Assembly: GCF_009792235.1 (NCBI RefSeq)
Contig: NZ_CP046973.1
Coordinates: forward strand, 3,286,001-3,350,000
Direction: 5' to 3'
Source of the DNA: Microcystis aeruginosa FD4
GTDB taxonomy: Bacteria; Cyanobacteriota; Cyanobacteriia; Cyanobacteriales; Microcystaceae
Length of the DNA: 64,000 bases
In this document: positions 52,469 through 61,693 of the stretch, piece by piece
How the letters are laid out: each line of letters starts with the position of its first letter
Position numbering within the stretch: the first letter of the stretch is position 1
Notes under the pieces: model-generated
Told to the model about the DNA's origin: nothing
The model's input: the letters and a program-made list of their open reading frames with translations, nothing else
Database searches by the model: none
Position numbers and translations under genes: made by a program

Positions 52469-52972
52469 ATGAATAATTTTAAAATACTGCTCATCGGCTA
52501 CGGTAATACTTTAAGAAATGATGACGGAGTGGGAGTGAGAATAGCCGAAATTATCGACCAGGAGAATTGGCCTAATGTGCAAGTCATCGCTACCCATCAA
52601 TTGACTCCTGAGTTAGCAGCCGATATAGCTGATGCTTCCCTAGTTATTTTTGTCGATGCGGTATTATCTAATCAAACTGATATTCAGATAGAAAAATTAG
52701 CAGCAGTTACGGAATGGAATAATTTCGGTCATGCAGAAAGTCCCGCTTCTTTATTAGCATTAACTCAAGCAATTTATCAACAAACTCCCAGCACCTGGGG
52801 AATATTTATTCCTGCTATTAATTGTGAATTTGGTGAAGAATTATCAACAATAACTGAAAAGGGCTTGACAAAAGCGATTAAAGCTATTAGGAAAATTATT
52901 ACTTCTGAGGATTTGACTGAATACCAAAAGCAGGACTTTGATAATCTTCCGGCAGATAATTTTCAGGAATAG
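52469..52972 (+). CDS. hoxW: Hydrogenase maturation protease, HoxW/HyaD-like
   Basis: The 167-residue endopeptidase removes a C-terminal peptide from the large subunit of NiFe hydrogenase after nickel insertion. The signature GYGNTLRNDDGVG lies at residues 10-22. Further possible nickel-ligand residues are Asp63 (FVDAVL) and His88 (FGHAES). ATG at 52469 is chosen; the longer frame to 52373 includes the mobile element and the 27-bp motif. No hydrogenase structural gene is in the window, so it acts in trans. The end overlaps the convergent MscS gene by 74 bp. The exact subfamily (Hox against uptake hydrogenase) is uncertain. Confidence 0.85.
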   Translation: MNNFKILLIGYGNTLRNDDGVGVRIAEIIDQENWPNVQVIATHQLTPELAADIADASLVIFVDAVLSNQTDIQIEKLAAVTEWNNFGHAESPASLLALTQAIYQQTPSTWGIFIPAINCEFGEELSTITEKGLTKAIKAIRKIITSEDLTEYQKQDFDNLPADNFQE

Positions 52973-54581
52973 TGCTGTGATTGCCATCCCGGAGAGCCTT
53001 GTAGTGAGGAGACATAATTTCGATACCGACTTCGTTACATTTATCCTGAATATTTTGATGTAATTCAGAATAAATATACACCATTTTGCTAGGATGGTCG
53101 GTGTAGGCATTTAGCTGATAGCTGACATAAAAATCATCGAGACTGGTTTGCAAGACAAAAGGAGCAGGTTCTGAGACAATCAATTTGGTTGCTAAGGCCG
53201 CTTCTTTCAGGGTTGTGTGAACCTTACGCCAAGGTAAATCATAACCGAGAGTGACTGTGGTTTGCAAAATTAAAGGCTGTTTAAACTCCCTTTGAGAGAC
53301 GCTAAAGTTAATCACATTGGTGTTTAACAGCGATGAATTAGGAATCGTGATAATTCTATTAGCTGGTGTGCGAATACGGGTGACTAATAATCCTTTTTCA
53401 ATCACGTCTCCAATAACATCACCAATAGAAATTTTATCTCCTAGTTGAAAAGAGCGAGTATAGATGAGGATAATTCCTCCTACCACGTTAGCAATAGCAG
53501 AGGTGGAACCCAAGGAAAATAGCACCCCTAAAAATACCGACACTCCCTGAAAAGCAGGAGAATTAAATCCGGGTAGATAGGGAAAAGCGATGACTATAGC
53601 TAAGGCAATTATCAGCAGTGACAGTAAATTATAGGTTGGGTTTGCCCAATCGGGATAGAAACCATGAATTACTAAATTTTCTCTTGCCAAGGCGGTGAAA
53701 AATGGTTTAATCGCTCTCAACAGATAGTGAGTTATAAAAATAATTAGCAGTATAATAAAAATATTGGGTAAATATTTGGCTATCTCTTGGGAAAAAACTT
53801 CCAAAGCACGGAAAAAGTATTGCAGAAAACCATCACCAAATTTTCTAGTCCAGGGAAAAAGACGAAGGACAAAAGTTAAATAAAAATAGAGAATAGTTAA
53901 AATAATCAGAGTGCGGATAAATTGCAAAACTCTTAGGGAAAAAACTCCTATTGTCCTGGAACTAATAATCTCAAAATTTTGGAATCCGACCCCAGGAACT
54001 AGGGAGGTGATTAATCTCTGAATCTGGGGAAAAACCCGCGAAGATATAAAAATCATCGTCCAGAAAATTAAGACCGTAGCCAAGGTAGCACTTACCGTCA
54101 AAGCTGTATCTTTTAAGAGGTTATCTGGTTGACGTTCTTGACGATAACGGACAATGGCCGCTTTAATCTTTGCTAAAGCTCGTTCAGCCAATACTTCTTG
54201 AGTTACTGCGTGTAATTTAGCATCTTTAGCAGTAATAGTAGCAATAACCGTATCTCCCAAAATAATCGAATGGTTTTTGTCTTCAGGATCAATTTTTATG
54301 GTTAAATCTTCAGGAGAAAGAGCCTCGTCATCGGCAATTTTTTCAATTCTAGCTGTAATCGATTGCGCTCTTTCTTGCGCTGAAAAAGAACCTATTCCTT
54401 GCCGAATAGTAAAAAGTTCTTGATTATCAAGCATGACGGGAAAAACTTCTCCCAAAGTTTCCAGGGGTGTTTCCTGTCCCTGTTTAGCAGGATTATTCTG
54501 GGCCGCTATCATCAAGATAGGGGATAAAGTCAGTAACAAAACTAAACAAAACAGCCCTAAGTAACGCCAGATTTTTTTCAT
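52899..54581 (-). CDS. MscS-family small-conductance mechanosensitive channel, large form
   Basis: The 560-residue protein has a signal peptide (YLGLFCLVLLLTLSPILMIA), a long periplasmic or N-terminal domain to about residue 165, then about five membrane helices and the MscS core (SLGSTSAIANVVGGIILIYT, then RSFQLGDKISIGDVIGDVIE and PNSSLLNTNVINFS). It is of the longer cyanobacterial type. It lies four bases downstream of the dehydrogenase gene start-side neighbour, so the two form an operon; its 3' end overlaps hoxW. Confidence 0.9.
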   Translation of the reverse strand: MKKIWRYLGLFCLVLLLTLSPILMIAAQNNPAKQGQETPLETLGEVFPVMLDNQELFTIRQGIGSFSAQERAQSITARIEKIADDEALSPEDLTIKIDPEDKNHSIILGDTVIATITAKDAKLHAVTQEVLAERALAKIKAAIVRYRQERQPDNLLKDTALTVSATLATVLIFWTMIFISSRVFPQIQRLITSLVPGVGFQNFEIISSRTIGVFSLRVLQFIRTLIILTILYFYLTFVLRLFPWTRKFGDGFLQYFFRALEVFSQEIAKYLPNIFIILLIIFITHYLLRAIKPFFTALARENLVIHGFYPDWANPTYNLLSLLIIALAIVIAFPYLPGFNSPAFQGVSVFLGVLFSLGSTSAIANVVGGIILIYTRSFQLGDKISIGDVIGDVIEKGLLVTRIRTPANRIITIPNSSLLNTNVINFSVSQREFKQPLILQTTVTLGYDLPWRKVHTTLKEAALATKLIVSEPAPFVLQTSLDDFYVSYQLNAYTDHPSKMVYIYSELHQNIQDKCNEVGIEIMSPHYKALRDGNHSTIPENYLPEDYQSPAFGIQSNPQK

Positions 54582-54584
54582 CTT

Positions 54585-55682
54585 CTAAGCCACAATTTCA
54601 CAGGAGCGATCGAGTTTAATACCTCTTTTTTTCATCGTAGCATGGAATAGTTCTGTGGATAACACCTGTTCCACGGGATAAATCCCGGGTTTTTGGATTT
54701 TTGCCGCTAAGATTAATTCTGCCACGCTCCCAGTTCCCCAACCCGCTGCTTGGGCAGTGTTTTCGTGGACCATAGTTGCTTGATAAACTGCGTTTTGCTG
54801 CCCTTGCCATCCTGCCACTTTTGCTAACATTGCTACCCCAATTCCCGAAAATTTATCGGTTACTTCTGTCATGCGATAACTAACTTGGGAAAAAAATTCA
54901 ATTCCCCGAGAGCTTTCTACCCAAGCATCGGGAAAAATATGGGCAGTAATCCAAGTTAAATGATTATAAAAATCGGGAATAGAACCAAATTTTGTGATCA
55001 CATTTTGCACTGGAAAAGATTCGGCAAAAGTATAGGTTTCTGGCATATCAAACCAATAAACACCAGTTTTACCCAAAGGAGCGGGAAAGTCAATTACTTC
55101 TCTAGCAGTATAGGGTTTAATCTCTTGCCATTTTCCCTCAATCCAAGCTAAAAAAGGCTTTTTTAAACCGAGAAAAGTTGTCCGCATCACAGTTAATCCC
55201 GCACCTCCTGAACCGGCTACGGCATAATTTAAACGGATCGTTTCTACCCTATCTAACTGTTCCACTCCCTCCCGCACTATACTATTAGAAATACCGGGAA
55301 AAATTCCCGTATTAACCACGGCAGTTATTCCCGCTTTTATTGCTAATTCTCGATAGGGGATTAACTTTTGATAAAAAGAACGATGATCACTAACATCAAT
55401 ATAATTGACTTTTTCTTCGATGCAAATTTTTACTACCCTGCCATCGCGATAATGAAAGGGACCGGCACAATGAATGACTAAATCACTATTTTTAATTGCC
55501 TGTCTAAGCTTGTCTATTTCTTCTAAATCTAAAGCCAAAAACTGCATTCTTGGCAGTAATTTAATCGCTTTTTCCTTGCGTCCAGTGATAATAATTTTAG
55601 CTGCAGTATGATTAATAATGTCTAGGGCGACACTTTGACCAATGCGACCAGTGCCACCTAAAATTAAAACAGTTTTTTCCAT
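54585..55682 (-). CDS. Saccharopine dehydrogenase-like oxidoreductase
   Basis: The 365-residue protein has an N-terminal Rossmann fold with LILGGTGRIGQSVALDI, a short-chain-like motif, then DLVIHCAGPFHYRDGRVV and YIDVSDHRSFY, as in saccharopine dehydrogenase/homospermidine synthase-like family members. The substrate is unknown. It is the first gene of a two-gene operon with the MscS-like gene. Confidence 0.85.
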   Translation of the reverse strand: MEKTVLILGGTGRIGQSVALDIINHTAAKIIITGRKEKAIKLLPRMQFLALDLEEIDKLRQAIKNSDLVIHCAGPFHYRDGRVVKICIEEKVNYIDVSDHRSFYQKLIPYRELAIKAGITAVVNTGIFPGISNSIVREGVEQLDRVETIRLNYAVAGSGGAGLTVMRTTFLGLKKPFLAWIEGKWQEIKPYTAREVIDFPAPLGKTGVYWFDMPETYTFAESFPVQNVITKFGSIPDFYNHLTWITAHIFPDAWVESSRGIEFFSQVSYRMTEVTDKFSGIGVAMLAKVAGWQGQQNAVYQATMVHENTAQAAGWGTGSVAELILAAKIQKPGIYPVEQVLSTELFHATMKKRGIKLDRSCEIVA

Positions 55683-55744
55683 GGCAACTATTAATAATGT
55701 TTGGGGTGCATCTCAATTCTGGAGAAATAGGTAGATGACATTTT

Positions 55745-55811
55745 GGGCGCACGCGGTGCGCCCCTACCATTGGTGCAATAATATTATCGTAGGGGCGAAT
55801 TGCATTCGCCC
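55745..55811. repeat. Composite palindrome of cyanobacterial REP type
   Basis: GGGCGCAC-GCG-GTGCGCCC (55745-55763) and GGGCGAAT-TGC-ATTCGCCC (55793-55811) are both perfect 8-bp dyads, and the bases between them contain CGCCCCTAC and its complement GTAGGGGCG, so the whole can fold as a large structure. Confidence 0.8.
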
Positions 55812-55953
55812 TCTTTGAACAACTTCTGCTGCTCACCTATAGGTGAGAGAAAATCACAAATATGAGATGCCCCCAATGTTTGTTGCCCCATTATAGCATC
55901 CTCTTGGCAAGTTTGCCTATTTTCCAAGATGAAAATTTTAGAATAATCTCAAC

Positions 55954-57405
55954 TTATTTACTGCGTCCTAGGGGCAAGAAAATGGTTAAAATCTCACCTT
56001 CTTCGGGTTTTTGACGCACAATAAATTTACCTCCCAAAGCTTGAAAAAGGTTTTTAGTTACCTTCATATTCAGACTTAAACTACCCGTTTCTGGTTGAAA
56101 CATTAAGACTTTTCCTAAAGCTTTGAGGGTAAGATTAGGCGATTTTACCTGAGTTTGGAACTGCATTTTTAATTGATTTCCTGCCGTTGATATATGTACT
56201 TGCAACAGGCCACCACTAGCCATACTGCGAGTACATTTTTCCACGACTCCATTTAACATTTGATCCAATAAACTCGGGTCGCTAATTACCGAAGGTAATT
56301 TTTTCGGTACATTAACTTCTAAATTGACATTGCGCCGTTTGGCTTGTTTTTGCCACCGGGGAATACTATCTTGAAAGACCTTTTCTAGAGCAATTGGAAT
56401 TAATTGAATTGGTTTATCTCCCAGAGGATTAATCCCCAATTCTGCGGCTCGGAAAATTAATTCCATGCGCTGAATTTGTTCACCACATTCTAAATCAATT
56501 GTTTCCAAATATTTCTGGACATCTTCCGTTACTTTTGCCCGTTTTAGTAATAATCGGGTAATGGTGCGAATGGTGGTTAAAGGGGTGCGAATTTCGTGGG
56601 TTAAAGCGCGCAATAATTCCAAATCACAACCCGATTCTAAATGAGAATTATCTTCCTTTGGGGGAGTGATTTCGCTATTGATAGACGATTTCGTTTTTTT
56701 CAGGTCTAAGTTAGACTGGTCGGGTAAATTTTGCAGTAATTGGCGACTAAATTGGCTAACTAGACGATAATCCGGCGAGGGACTGCCATTAACCTCGATA
56801 ATTGCCTCTAAAGTCTCGATTTGCGGATAACGCAGATTAACTAATCGTTGCCGCAACTGCTGCCAAGCTTGCTGAGTGAGGACGGGATCAAAGGAAAATT
56901 GAAAAGAGGACAAACCCCACTGATCTTCGCCTAAAACCAGCAAAAGAGAGAAACTTTCGCTAAAAACCAGACAAAATCTTTCATTAGCAATCGGATCCGT
57001 TGGTAAGAGCGGCAATTCATGGATCTCCGTCGGGGAAATATCGGCGGCGGATTTTTCCTGAGAAGGCAATTGCAAACCCAGCCATTGTAAATGTTTTAAA
57101 GCTTTAACGGTAAAAACACCGAATTTAAAACCCTTTAAAGCCTTGCTTTCTCTGACTAAAGCCGTCGGACCGGAGAGAATTAAACCCCGACCGGCAGCAT
57201 TATTTGGGTTTTGTAATAAGATATTTTCTAAAGCTGCGATCGCTGCGAACCATTCACTTTCCGCTTTCAGTTGCGATCGCTTGAGCCATTCCGATAAATT
57301 AGGATAAAAAGCATTGGGGGTGAAAGTTTCCCGTTCCTGATGGTCAGTCGGCGGGAAAATATCGCTTAATTTCGGTAAAGACCCCTCTAACATCGTCTTC
57401 ATCAC
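55954..57405 (-). CDS. Sensor histidine kinase with degenerate ATP-binding domain
   Basis: The 483-residue soluble protein has a HisKA box with the phosphorylatable His (LRALTHEIRTPLTTIRTITR). The HATPase domain is poorly conserved: the N-box reads LLDQMLNGVVEKCTRS instead of the usual N-x3-N, and no clear G1 or G2 box (DxGxG, GxGxG) is seen. The C-terminal GSLSLNMKVTKNLFQALGGK matches the end of the fold. The N-terminal 250 residues lack transmembrane helices or a known sensor signature. It may act as a phosphate acceptor or phosphatase. No response regulator is adjacent. Confidence 0.75.
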   Translation of the reverse strand: MMKTMLEGSLPKLSDIFPPTDHQERETFTPNAFYPNLSEWLKRSQLKAESEWFAAIAALENILLQNPNNAAGRGLILSGPTALVRESKALKGFKFGVFTVKALKHLQWLGLQLPSQEKSAADISPTEIHELPLLPTDPIANERFCLVFSESFSLLLVLGEDQWGLSSFQFSFDPVLTQQAWQQLRQRLVNLRYPQIETLEAIIEVNGSPSPDYRLVSQFSRQLLQNLPDQSNLDLKKTKSSINSEITPPKEDNSHLESGCDLELLRALTHEIRTPLTTIRTITRLLLKRAKVTEDVQKYLETIDLECGEQIQRMELIFRAAELGINPLGDKPIQLIPIALEKVFQDSIPRWQKQAKRRNVNLEVNVPKKLPSVISDPSLLDQMLNGVVEKCTRSMASGGLLQVHISTAGNQLKMQFQTQVKSPNLTLKALGKVLMFQPETGSLSLNMKVTKNLFQALGGKFIVRQKPEEGEILTIFLPLGRSK

Positions 57406-57513
57406 TGACTAGATACAAATTCCTTACCTAGAATATTACCCCCGTTAATGCTCATCCCATAACGGTAAAACCGAACTCTATTGGCAGTGATATCCGCTTG
57501 ACATCTCCCTGCG

Positions 57514-58836
57514 TTAAAACAACAGGGATTCTTTGTGGTGAATAGAAGCGGGTTGAAACTGCGCTTCTATTCGATTACGATATATTTTAGAAAGCCTATC
57601 TAACTTATATCGCTGTGGCACTGTCAAAGATGCCCTACCCACCTTATCTAGAGAAACCCCTAGCTGTGTGGCTACTTTTTTGATAATATTGGCTGCACCA
57701 TTGCAATCAGCATTGATTAACTGACCATTAAAAGCTTTAAACAAACCTCTTTGAATTCTTTTACCTGATGACTGCCACCCTTCGGGTTTTTCACCGAATT
57801 TAGGTAGCAAATCATTATCTAAAAAAGAAGCCTTTGAGGTGTAGCTTTCCTCAGTCTCGATCAAATTAATCCCGTACTGTTCACACAATTGCTTAATACG
57901 TCCTTTCAGCTTGGCAGTGGGAACTTGAACAAATTCCTGATTAACTTTTTTCCCTAACTCAATAGAATCTTTTTGTCGTTGATTCCATCCAAAGACGATA
58001 GTAGAAATGTCATTGTTAAGACACCAATTAATAACAAACCTGGCGGCTTTATTAACGTTATCTCTCATTTGACGATTACGCTTTTCAGTTAAAATAGCCA
58101 ATTCCTGATCCCAATACCCTTGTGGCTTACCAGTCTTAATTTGAGCAATTCGCTTGTTATACCATTGGTTTTGTGATTTAACTTTTCTCCCGTCAATAAC
58201 AAAAGACTTGCCCGTATTAGAAACACAGGTTAACCAATTATTTAGCCCGTGATCTATTCCTAGAACCTTATTATTAGGCTTGACTTTCTCTTGAGCGGGT
58301 TGCTCGTAAACGCACTCAAGATAAAAACTAAGATTTCTAGGAACAAGTCGAAACTCTTTGATGTCCTCAAATCTTAAATTAGAAGGCATTGGCAGATAAA
58401 AACTATCAATCCCAAACCAAGCTTTTACCTGCTCTCCCAAGGAAAACTTTAAGCCTTTTTCGGATTGCTTTACATACCGTGATGGATAGCTTACTACCGC
58501 CATTCCTCCTTTTTTTCGATATTTAGGCGGTTTAGGCTTGTTAGGTAACTGCCCTTTATTCCAAAGACTTAAAAGCCCTTTATAGGAAGAAAAAGATTCC
58601 GCTACATCATGAAGTAATTGTTGAGCGCAACATGACCGCAGAGATCGAAAATGTGGATGATTTTTCATCTGAGAATCCAGGTGGTATTTCTTGACGTATC
58701 GCCCCGCCTTAAAAAGCATCTGCCGGCAATAATAAAGACCACAGTTAGCCAGCTTGTTAGCTTCTTCGCAAATAAACTCTAAGATAGCCCTTATCTCGCT
58801 GTCTGCATGAATGAGAACTTGTTGAACTCCATACAT
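57514..58836 (-). CDS. tnpB: TnpB-like nuclease without zinc finger and with unusual RuvC-II
   Basis: The 440-residue protein has the RuvC first Asp in VLGIDHGLNNWLT (Asp195) and a late Asp in LINADCNGAANII (Asp377). Where other TnpBs have a Glu (IVYEN in the copy at 43186), this one reads TIVFGWNQRQK, with Gly283. A Glu-rich motif NLIETEESYTSKASFLD follows (Glu327, 329, 330) and could supply the catalytic Glu. The C-terminal CxxC pairs are absent. A relocated catalytic Glu has been described for some TnpB lineages. It is a different lineage from the copy at 43186. Confidence 0.82.
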   Translation of the reverse strand: MYGVQQVLIHADSEIRAILEFICEEANKLANCGLYYCRQMLFKAGRYVKKYHLDSQMKNHPHFRSLRSCCAQQLLHDVAESFSSYKGLLSLWNKGQLPNKPKPPKYRKKGGMAVVSYPSRYVKQSEKGLKFSLGEQVKAWFGIDSFYLPMPSNLRFEDIKEFRLVPRNLSFYLECVYEQPAQEKVKPNNKVLGIDHGLNNWLTCVSNTGKSFVIDGRKVKSQNQWYNKRIAQIKTGKPQGYWDQELAILTEKRNRQMRDNVNKAARFVINWCLNNDISTIVFGWNQRQKDSIELGKKVNQEFVQVPTAKLKGRIKQLCEQYGINLIETEESYTSKASFLDNDLLPKFGEKPEGWQSSGKRIQRGLFKAFNGQLINADCNGAANIIKKVATQLGVSLDKVGRASLTVPQRYKLDRLSKIYRNRIEAQFQPASIHHKESLLF

Positions 58837-58901
58837 TTTGACTTACCTCCTGTATAGAGGATAAGTTGAAAATACACTAATTGTCAAGTGTCAAGAGTAC
58901 A

Positions 58902-59294
58902 ATGGAAGATTATAGAAGAAATCCTCATTCGGTAACACTGCTTAACTATCACTTTGTCTGGTGTCCAAAACGAAGAAAGGCAGTATTAAAGGGAGACATT
59001 AAGTTGAGAGCGCCGTCAATTATTTTTGACCTGTGCCAAGAAAATAACTGGAGATTAATCGCCTTAGAAATCAGGCCAGATCCTATCCATCTATTCCTAG
59101 AGTCTGCTCCTAGCTATTCTCCTTCAACAATAATTAAAAGAATTAAAGGGAGACTATCTCATCACTTAAGAAAAGAGTTCCCAGAATTGTTAAAATTACC
59201 CACTCTGTGGACTCCTAGTTATTTCTGCTCAACTGCTGGTAACGCCTCTACGGAAACTATTAAAAAATACATTGAGAATCAAACTAATAAATGA
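58902..59294 (+). CDS. tnpA: IS200-type TnpA transposase with a broken HUH motif
   Basis: The 130-residue Y1 transposase has the fold (LLNYHFVWCPKRRKAVL, then STIIKRIKGRLSHHLRKEFP) and the catalytic Tyr123 in TETIKKYIENQT. The HUH motif should read His-x-His; here it is PDPIHLFLE, so residue 61 is Pro in place of the first His (CCT at 59082-59084, one base from CAT). The enzyme is probably inactive. ATG at 58902 is preferred over 58881. Confidence 0.8.
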   Translation: MEDYRRNPHSVTLLNYHFVWCPKRRKAVLKGDIKLRAPSIIFDLCQENNWRLIALEIRPDPIHLFLESAPSYSPSTIIKRIKGRLSHHLRKEFPELLKLPTLWTPSYFCSTAGNASTETIKKYIENQTNK

Positions 59295-59380
59295 TACAGG
59301 GGGATAAATCCCCTTGTTCGCTCGACTACCATCCGTTTTAACGGATGGCTAACCGTCGCTCACGATTTTTAGGTTTTGAG

Positions 59381-59405
59381 AGCAGTTATCTTAATGGTGA
59401 GGTAC
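59381..59405 (-). repeat. Dispersed 27-bp motif, copy 4 (inverted)
   Basis: Reading on the minus strand it gives TACCTCACCATTAAGATAAC then TGCT. It lies just beyond the IS605 element. Confidence 0.65.
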
Positions 59406-59961
59406 AAATAGGTTACACTTCATCTTGATCGGAAAGGCTGTCAATCGGCTTAATGATTGGTAATATAGGTTAGTCCAGTTGATTACCTATGCTGGTTGTG
59501 GGTTTAGTAGCTTAATTCAACCTCGATAAGTCTGATATTTAATTACATCTCCCCACTTATGTGTTTTTTTGTTACATTTAAGTATTTTTTGTTTATCTAT
59601 GGTTATCATAGAGCAAGTTAAATTGTTCCCCAATTATTTCCCTAACCAACCAATCTTTGATCCCAAACCCTTTTGCCTTGACATTACGTCAATGAGAGGA
59701 ACCATCGGCTCTTGGTTTGCCTGTTTAAGTGTTGCTTTCAAGCTAGGTAAACAGTTGAGTAGCGGTAACTTTTGAGCAATAGTTGGGTTCGGTTATTGAC
59801 TATATTTTGCCGTGGGCAAATTCTGAGAATTAATCAGAACTAAGTGCGCTTGAGAACGTGGAGTTATTCCCTGTCTCTGCTGCCTTTTGTCTGTTTTCCG
59901 AACCTGTCGCTGCTGCGGATTTGAGGTTCATTTATCCTTTGTCTGAGAGAGAGTAAAAAAT
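59406..59961. other. Intergenic region upstream of the cell-wall hydrolase cluster
   Basis: No convincing gene is seen. A frame of about 65 codons at 59569-59775 (inner start MVIIEQVKLFPNYFPNQP) is not recognised and may be chance. GAGAGAG lies eight bases before the ATG at 59962. Confidence 0.4.
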
Positions 59962-61308
59962 ATGCTGCACATTCATATTCTTCAGGATACGTTTTTCAAG
60001 TCTTCCACAGCTTTTTCTGAAACCCTTAATAGTGATCAGAAGTTCTTGATTCAAGCGGGAACTAAATTACCAATTAAATCCTATTTTCGCCAAAATAATC
60101 ATTATTCTGTCAAGTTAGCCGAAGAACAAGGTTCAGTGGGAAAAGCGGGATTTTTCTTTGATGATCATGTACAAGTAGAAGAAATACGAGGAGTTTGGAT
60201 CACCAATGTTGACAGTGATATTCTCAAGTCTAAAGATAACTTAAAAGCTGGGTTGGAAAAACTTAAAAATTTAGGTTTTAATACTCTTTATCTAGTAGTT
60301 TGGAATAAAGGCTATGTGTTTTTTGAATCACAAATTGCTGATAATATCTTCACTGCTAATGAAGAAAAACTCCAAAAAGTCAACCTTGAAAAAGAGTTAG
60401 TCGGTAGAGATATACTAGCAGAAATCATTGAGATTAACCAGACAGAAAAGTATAACTTTCGGATTATTGCTTGGTTTGAATATGGTTTAATGGTTCCTCC
60501 GGCTGCTCCCTTAGTTGCCCAAAAACCAGATTGGTTTATGCTTACTCATCAACAGGAAAATACAGTTGATGGTGATGGGAATTGCCGCTTAAATCCTGCT
60601 CATCCTGAAGTTAAAGATTTTTGGATTAGTATCATTCGTGAAGTGGTAAAAAACTATGAAATTGATGGTATTCAATTAGATGATCACTTCGCTATTCATC
60701 ACGCAAAACTCTTGCCTAATGGTACTAAAAATTTTGATTTTAGTATGGGGTTTGACTCCTTTACCATCAAACTTTTTCAAGAGGAAACTGGTTCAGTTAG
60801 TCCCTTAAGCAATCCCCAATTAGCGAAATTTAAAGATTGGCGCAAGGAGAAGTTAACTCAGTTAGTGCGATTGATTTTTAAAACCATTAAAGCCGAAAAA
60901 GATGATTGTATTCTCTCCATTTCTCCCAATCCTTTAGGATTTTCGATCGATCATGCTTTAGCTGATTGGCAAGCATGGGAAAAAGAGGGATTAATCGAAG
61001 AACTGGCATTGCAAACTTATCGTGGAGATGTCCAGAGTTTTGAGAGAGAAATCGATAAATCAGAGGTAAAAGCAGCGCGAGAACATATTCCCACCGTCAT
61101 CGGTATTCTCACTGGTTTAAAACCCAGTGATAGACGGGTAAATTTCCAATTAATTCAAGCACAAACTCAGGAGACTCGTGAGCGAGATTTTGCTGGTTTT
61201 GCCTATTTTTTCTATAGCAGTTTATTAGACCATATTCCCACCACAGAAACTCTGGCTGACAGGGAGAAGAAATTGGCTCAAATTCTGGCTACCGATCAAT
61301 TTGTCTAA
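59962..61308 (+). CDS. GHL10-type (DUF187-like) glycoside hydrolase with N-terminal SH3-like module
   Basis: The 448-residue protein has a first 74-residue module (IQAGTKLPIKSYFRQNNHYS, then FFFDDHVQVEE) followed by a TIM-barrel hydrolase of GHL10 type: EIRGVWITNVDSDIL, then LKNLGFNTLYLVVWNKG, RIIAWFEYGLM, DGIQLDDHFAIHH with the likely acidic catalytic residues, and LSISPNPLGF. There is no signal peptide. The family acts on polysaccharides, probably peptidoglycan-related; the substrate is unknown. The small module recurs at the C-terminus of the amidase two genes downstream. Confidence 0.8.
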   Translation: MLHIHILQDTFFKSSTAFSETLNSDQKFLIQAGTKLPIKSYFRQNNHYSVKLAEEQGSVGKAGFFFDDHVQVEEIRGVWITNVDSDILKSKDNLKAGLEKLKNLGFNTLYLVVWNKGYVFFESQIADNIFTANEEKLQKVNLEKELVGRDILAEIIEINQTEKYNFRIIAWFEYGLMVPPAAPLVAQKPDWFMLTHQQENTVDGDGNCRLNPAHPEVKDFWISIIREVVKNYEIDGIQLDDHFAIHHAKLLPNGTKNFDFSMGFDSFTIKLFQEETGSVSPLSNPQLAKFKDWRKEKLTQLVRLIFKTIKAEKDDCILSISPNPLGFSIDHALADWQAWEKEGLIEELALQTYRGDVQSFEREIDKSEVKAAREHIPTVIGILTGLKPSDRRVNFQLIQAQTQETRERDFAGFAYFFYSSLLDHIPTTETLADREKKLAQILATDQFV

Positions 61309-61334
61309 TTTATTTATTCATTAAGGAGCTAAGT

Positions 61335-61497
61335 TATGAGTCAACGGTCTCTTTCAAAAACTGAAAAGTTGGCTGAATGATCCTTGAAATGCAGTTTTAT
61401 CAGCCTTGGCTATTGCCACAGGAACTAAGCTATTTCATGGCTTGCCCGCTTTAGTCTCTGATACGCTAAAAGCTACAAGGAGTCAAGTTAATAGTTA
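61335..61497 (+). pseudogene. Remnant of a small gene in the hydrolase cluster
   Basis: It starts with ATG at 61336 (MSQRSLSKTEKLAE) after AAGGAGCTAAGTT, a good ribosome-binding site, and stops at TGA (61378-61380). A shifted frame then gives ALAIATGTKLFHGLPALVSD, followed by TLKATRSQVNS, to 61497. Together they could be one small protein with a hydrophobic segment, for example a holin-like or membrane peptide, broken by a frameshift. Confidence 0.4.
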
Positions 61498-61693
61498 AGA
61501 AAAATAATTGATTGTATGGCTGTTCTAAATTAAGCTTTAGAATAGCATTTTTGCTGCCGAACTTTCTATAAAAATTGCCATAAAACAATAGTAAATTTTT
61601 GTAAAAATATAATTTTTATTAGTTTAATTGAGGTAGAGTATATCCAGAGGAATTGACCAATAAATAAACATTGAAGAAACTGGAGGTATACAG

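Larger units (their letters stand above)
57495..59350. mobile_element. IS200/IS605-family element with divergent tnpB and tnpA
   Basis: tnpB (minus) and tnpA (plus) are divergent, with about 65 bp between their starts. Beyond tnpB lies the hairpin TCCCTG...CAGGGA (57506-57528) and GATGTCAAG (minus strand reading). Beyond tnpA lies CCATCCGTT-TT-AACGGATGG (59328-59347). The ends are approximate. Confidence 0.75.

Noticed and set aside
59569..59775. 68-codon frame upstream of the hydrolase cluster
   Set aside because: It has no ribosome-binding site, no recognisable family and an unusual composition. It is left as unresolved intergenic sequence.
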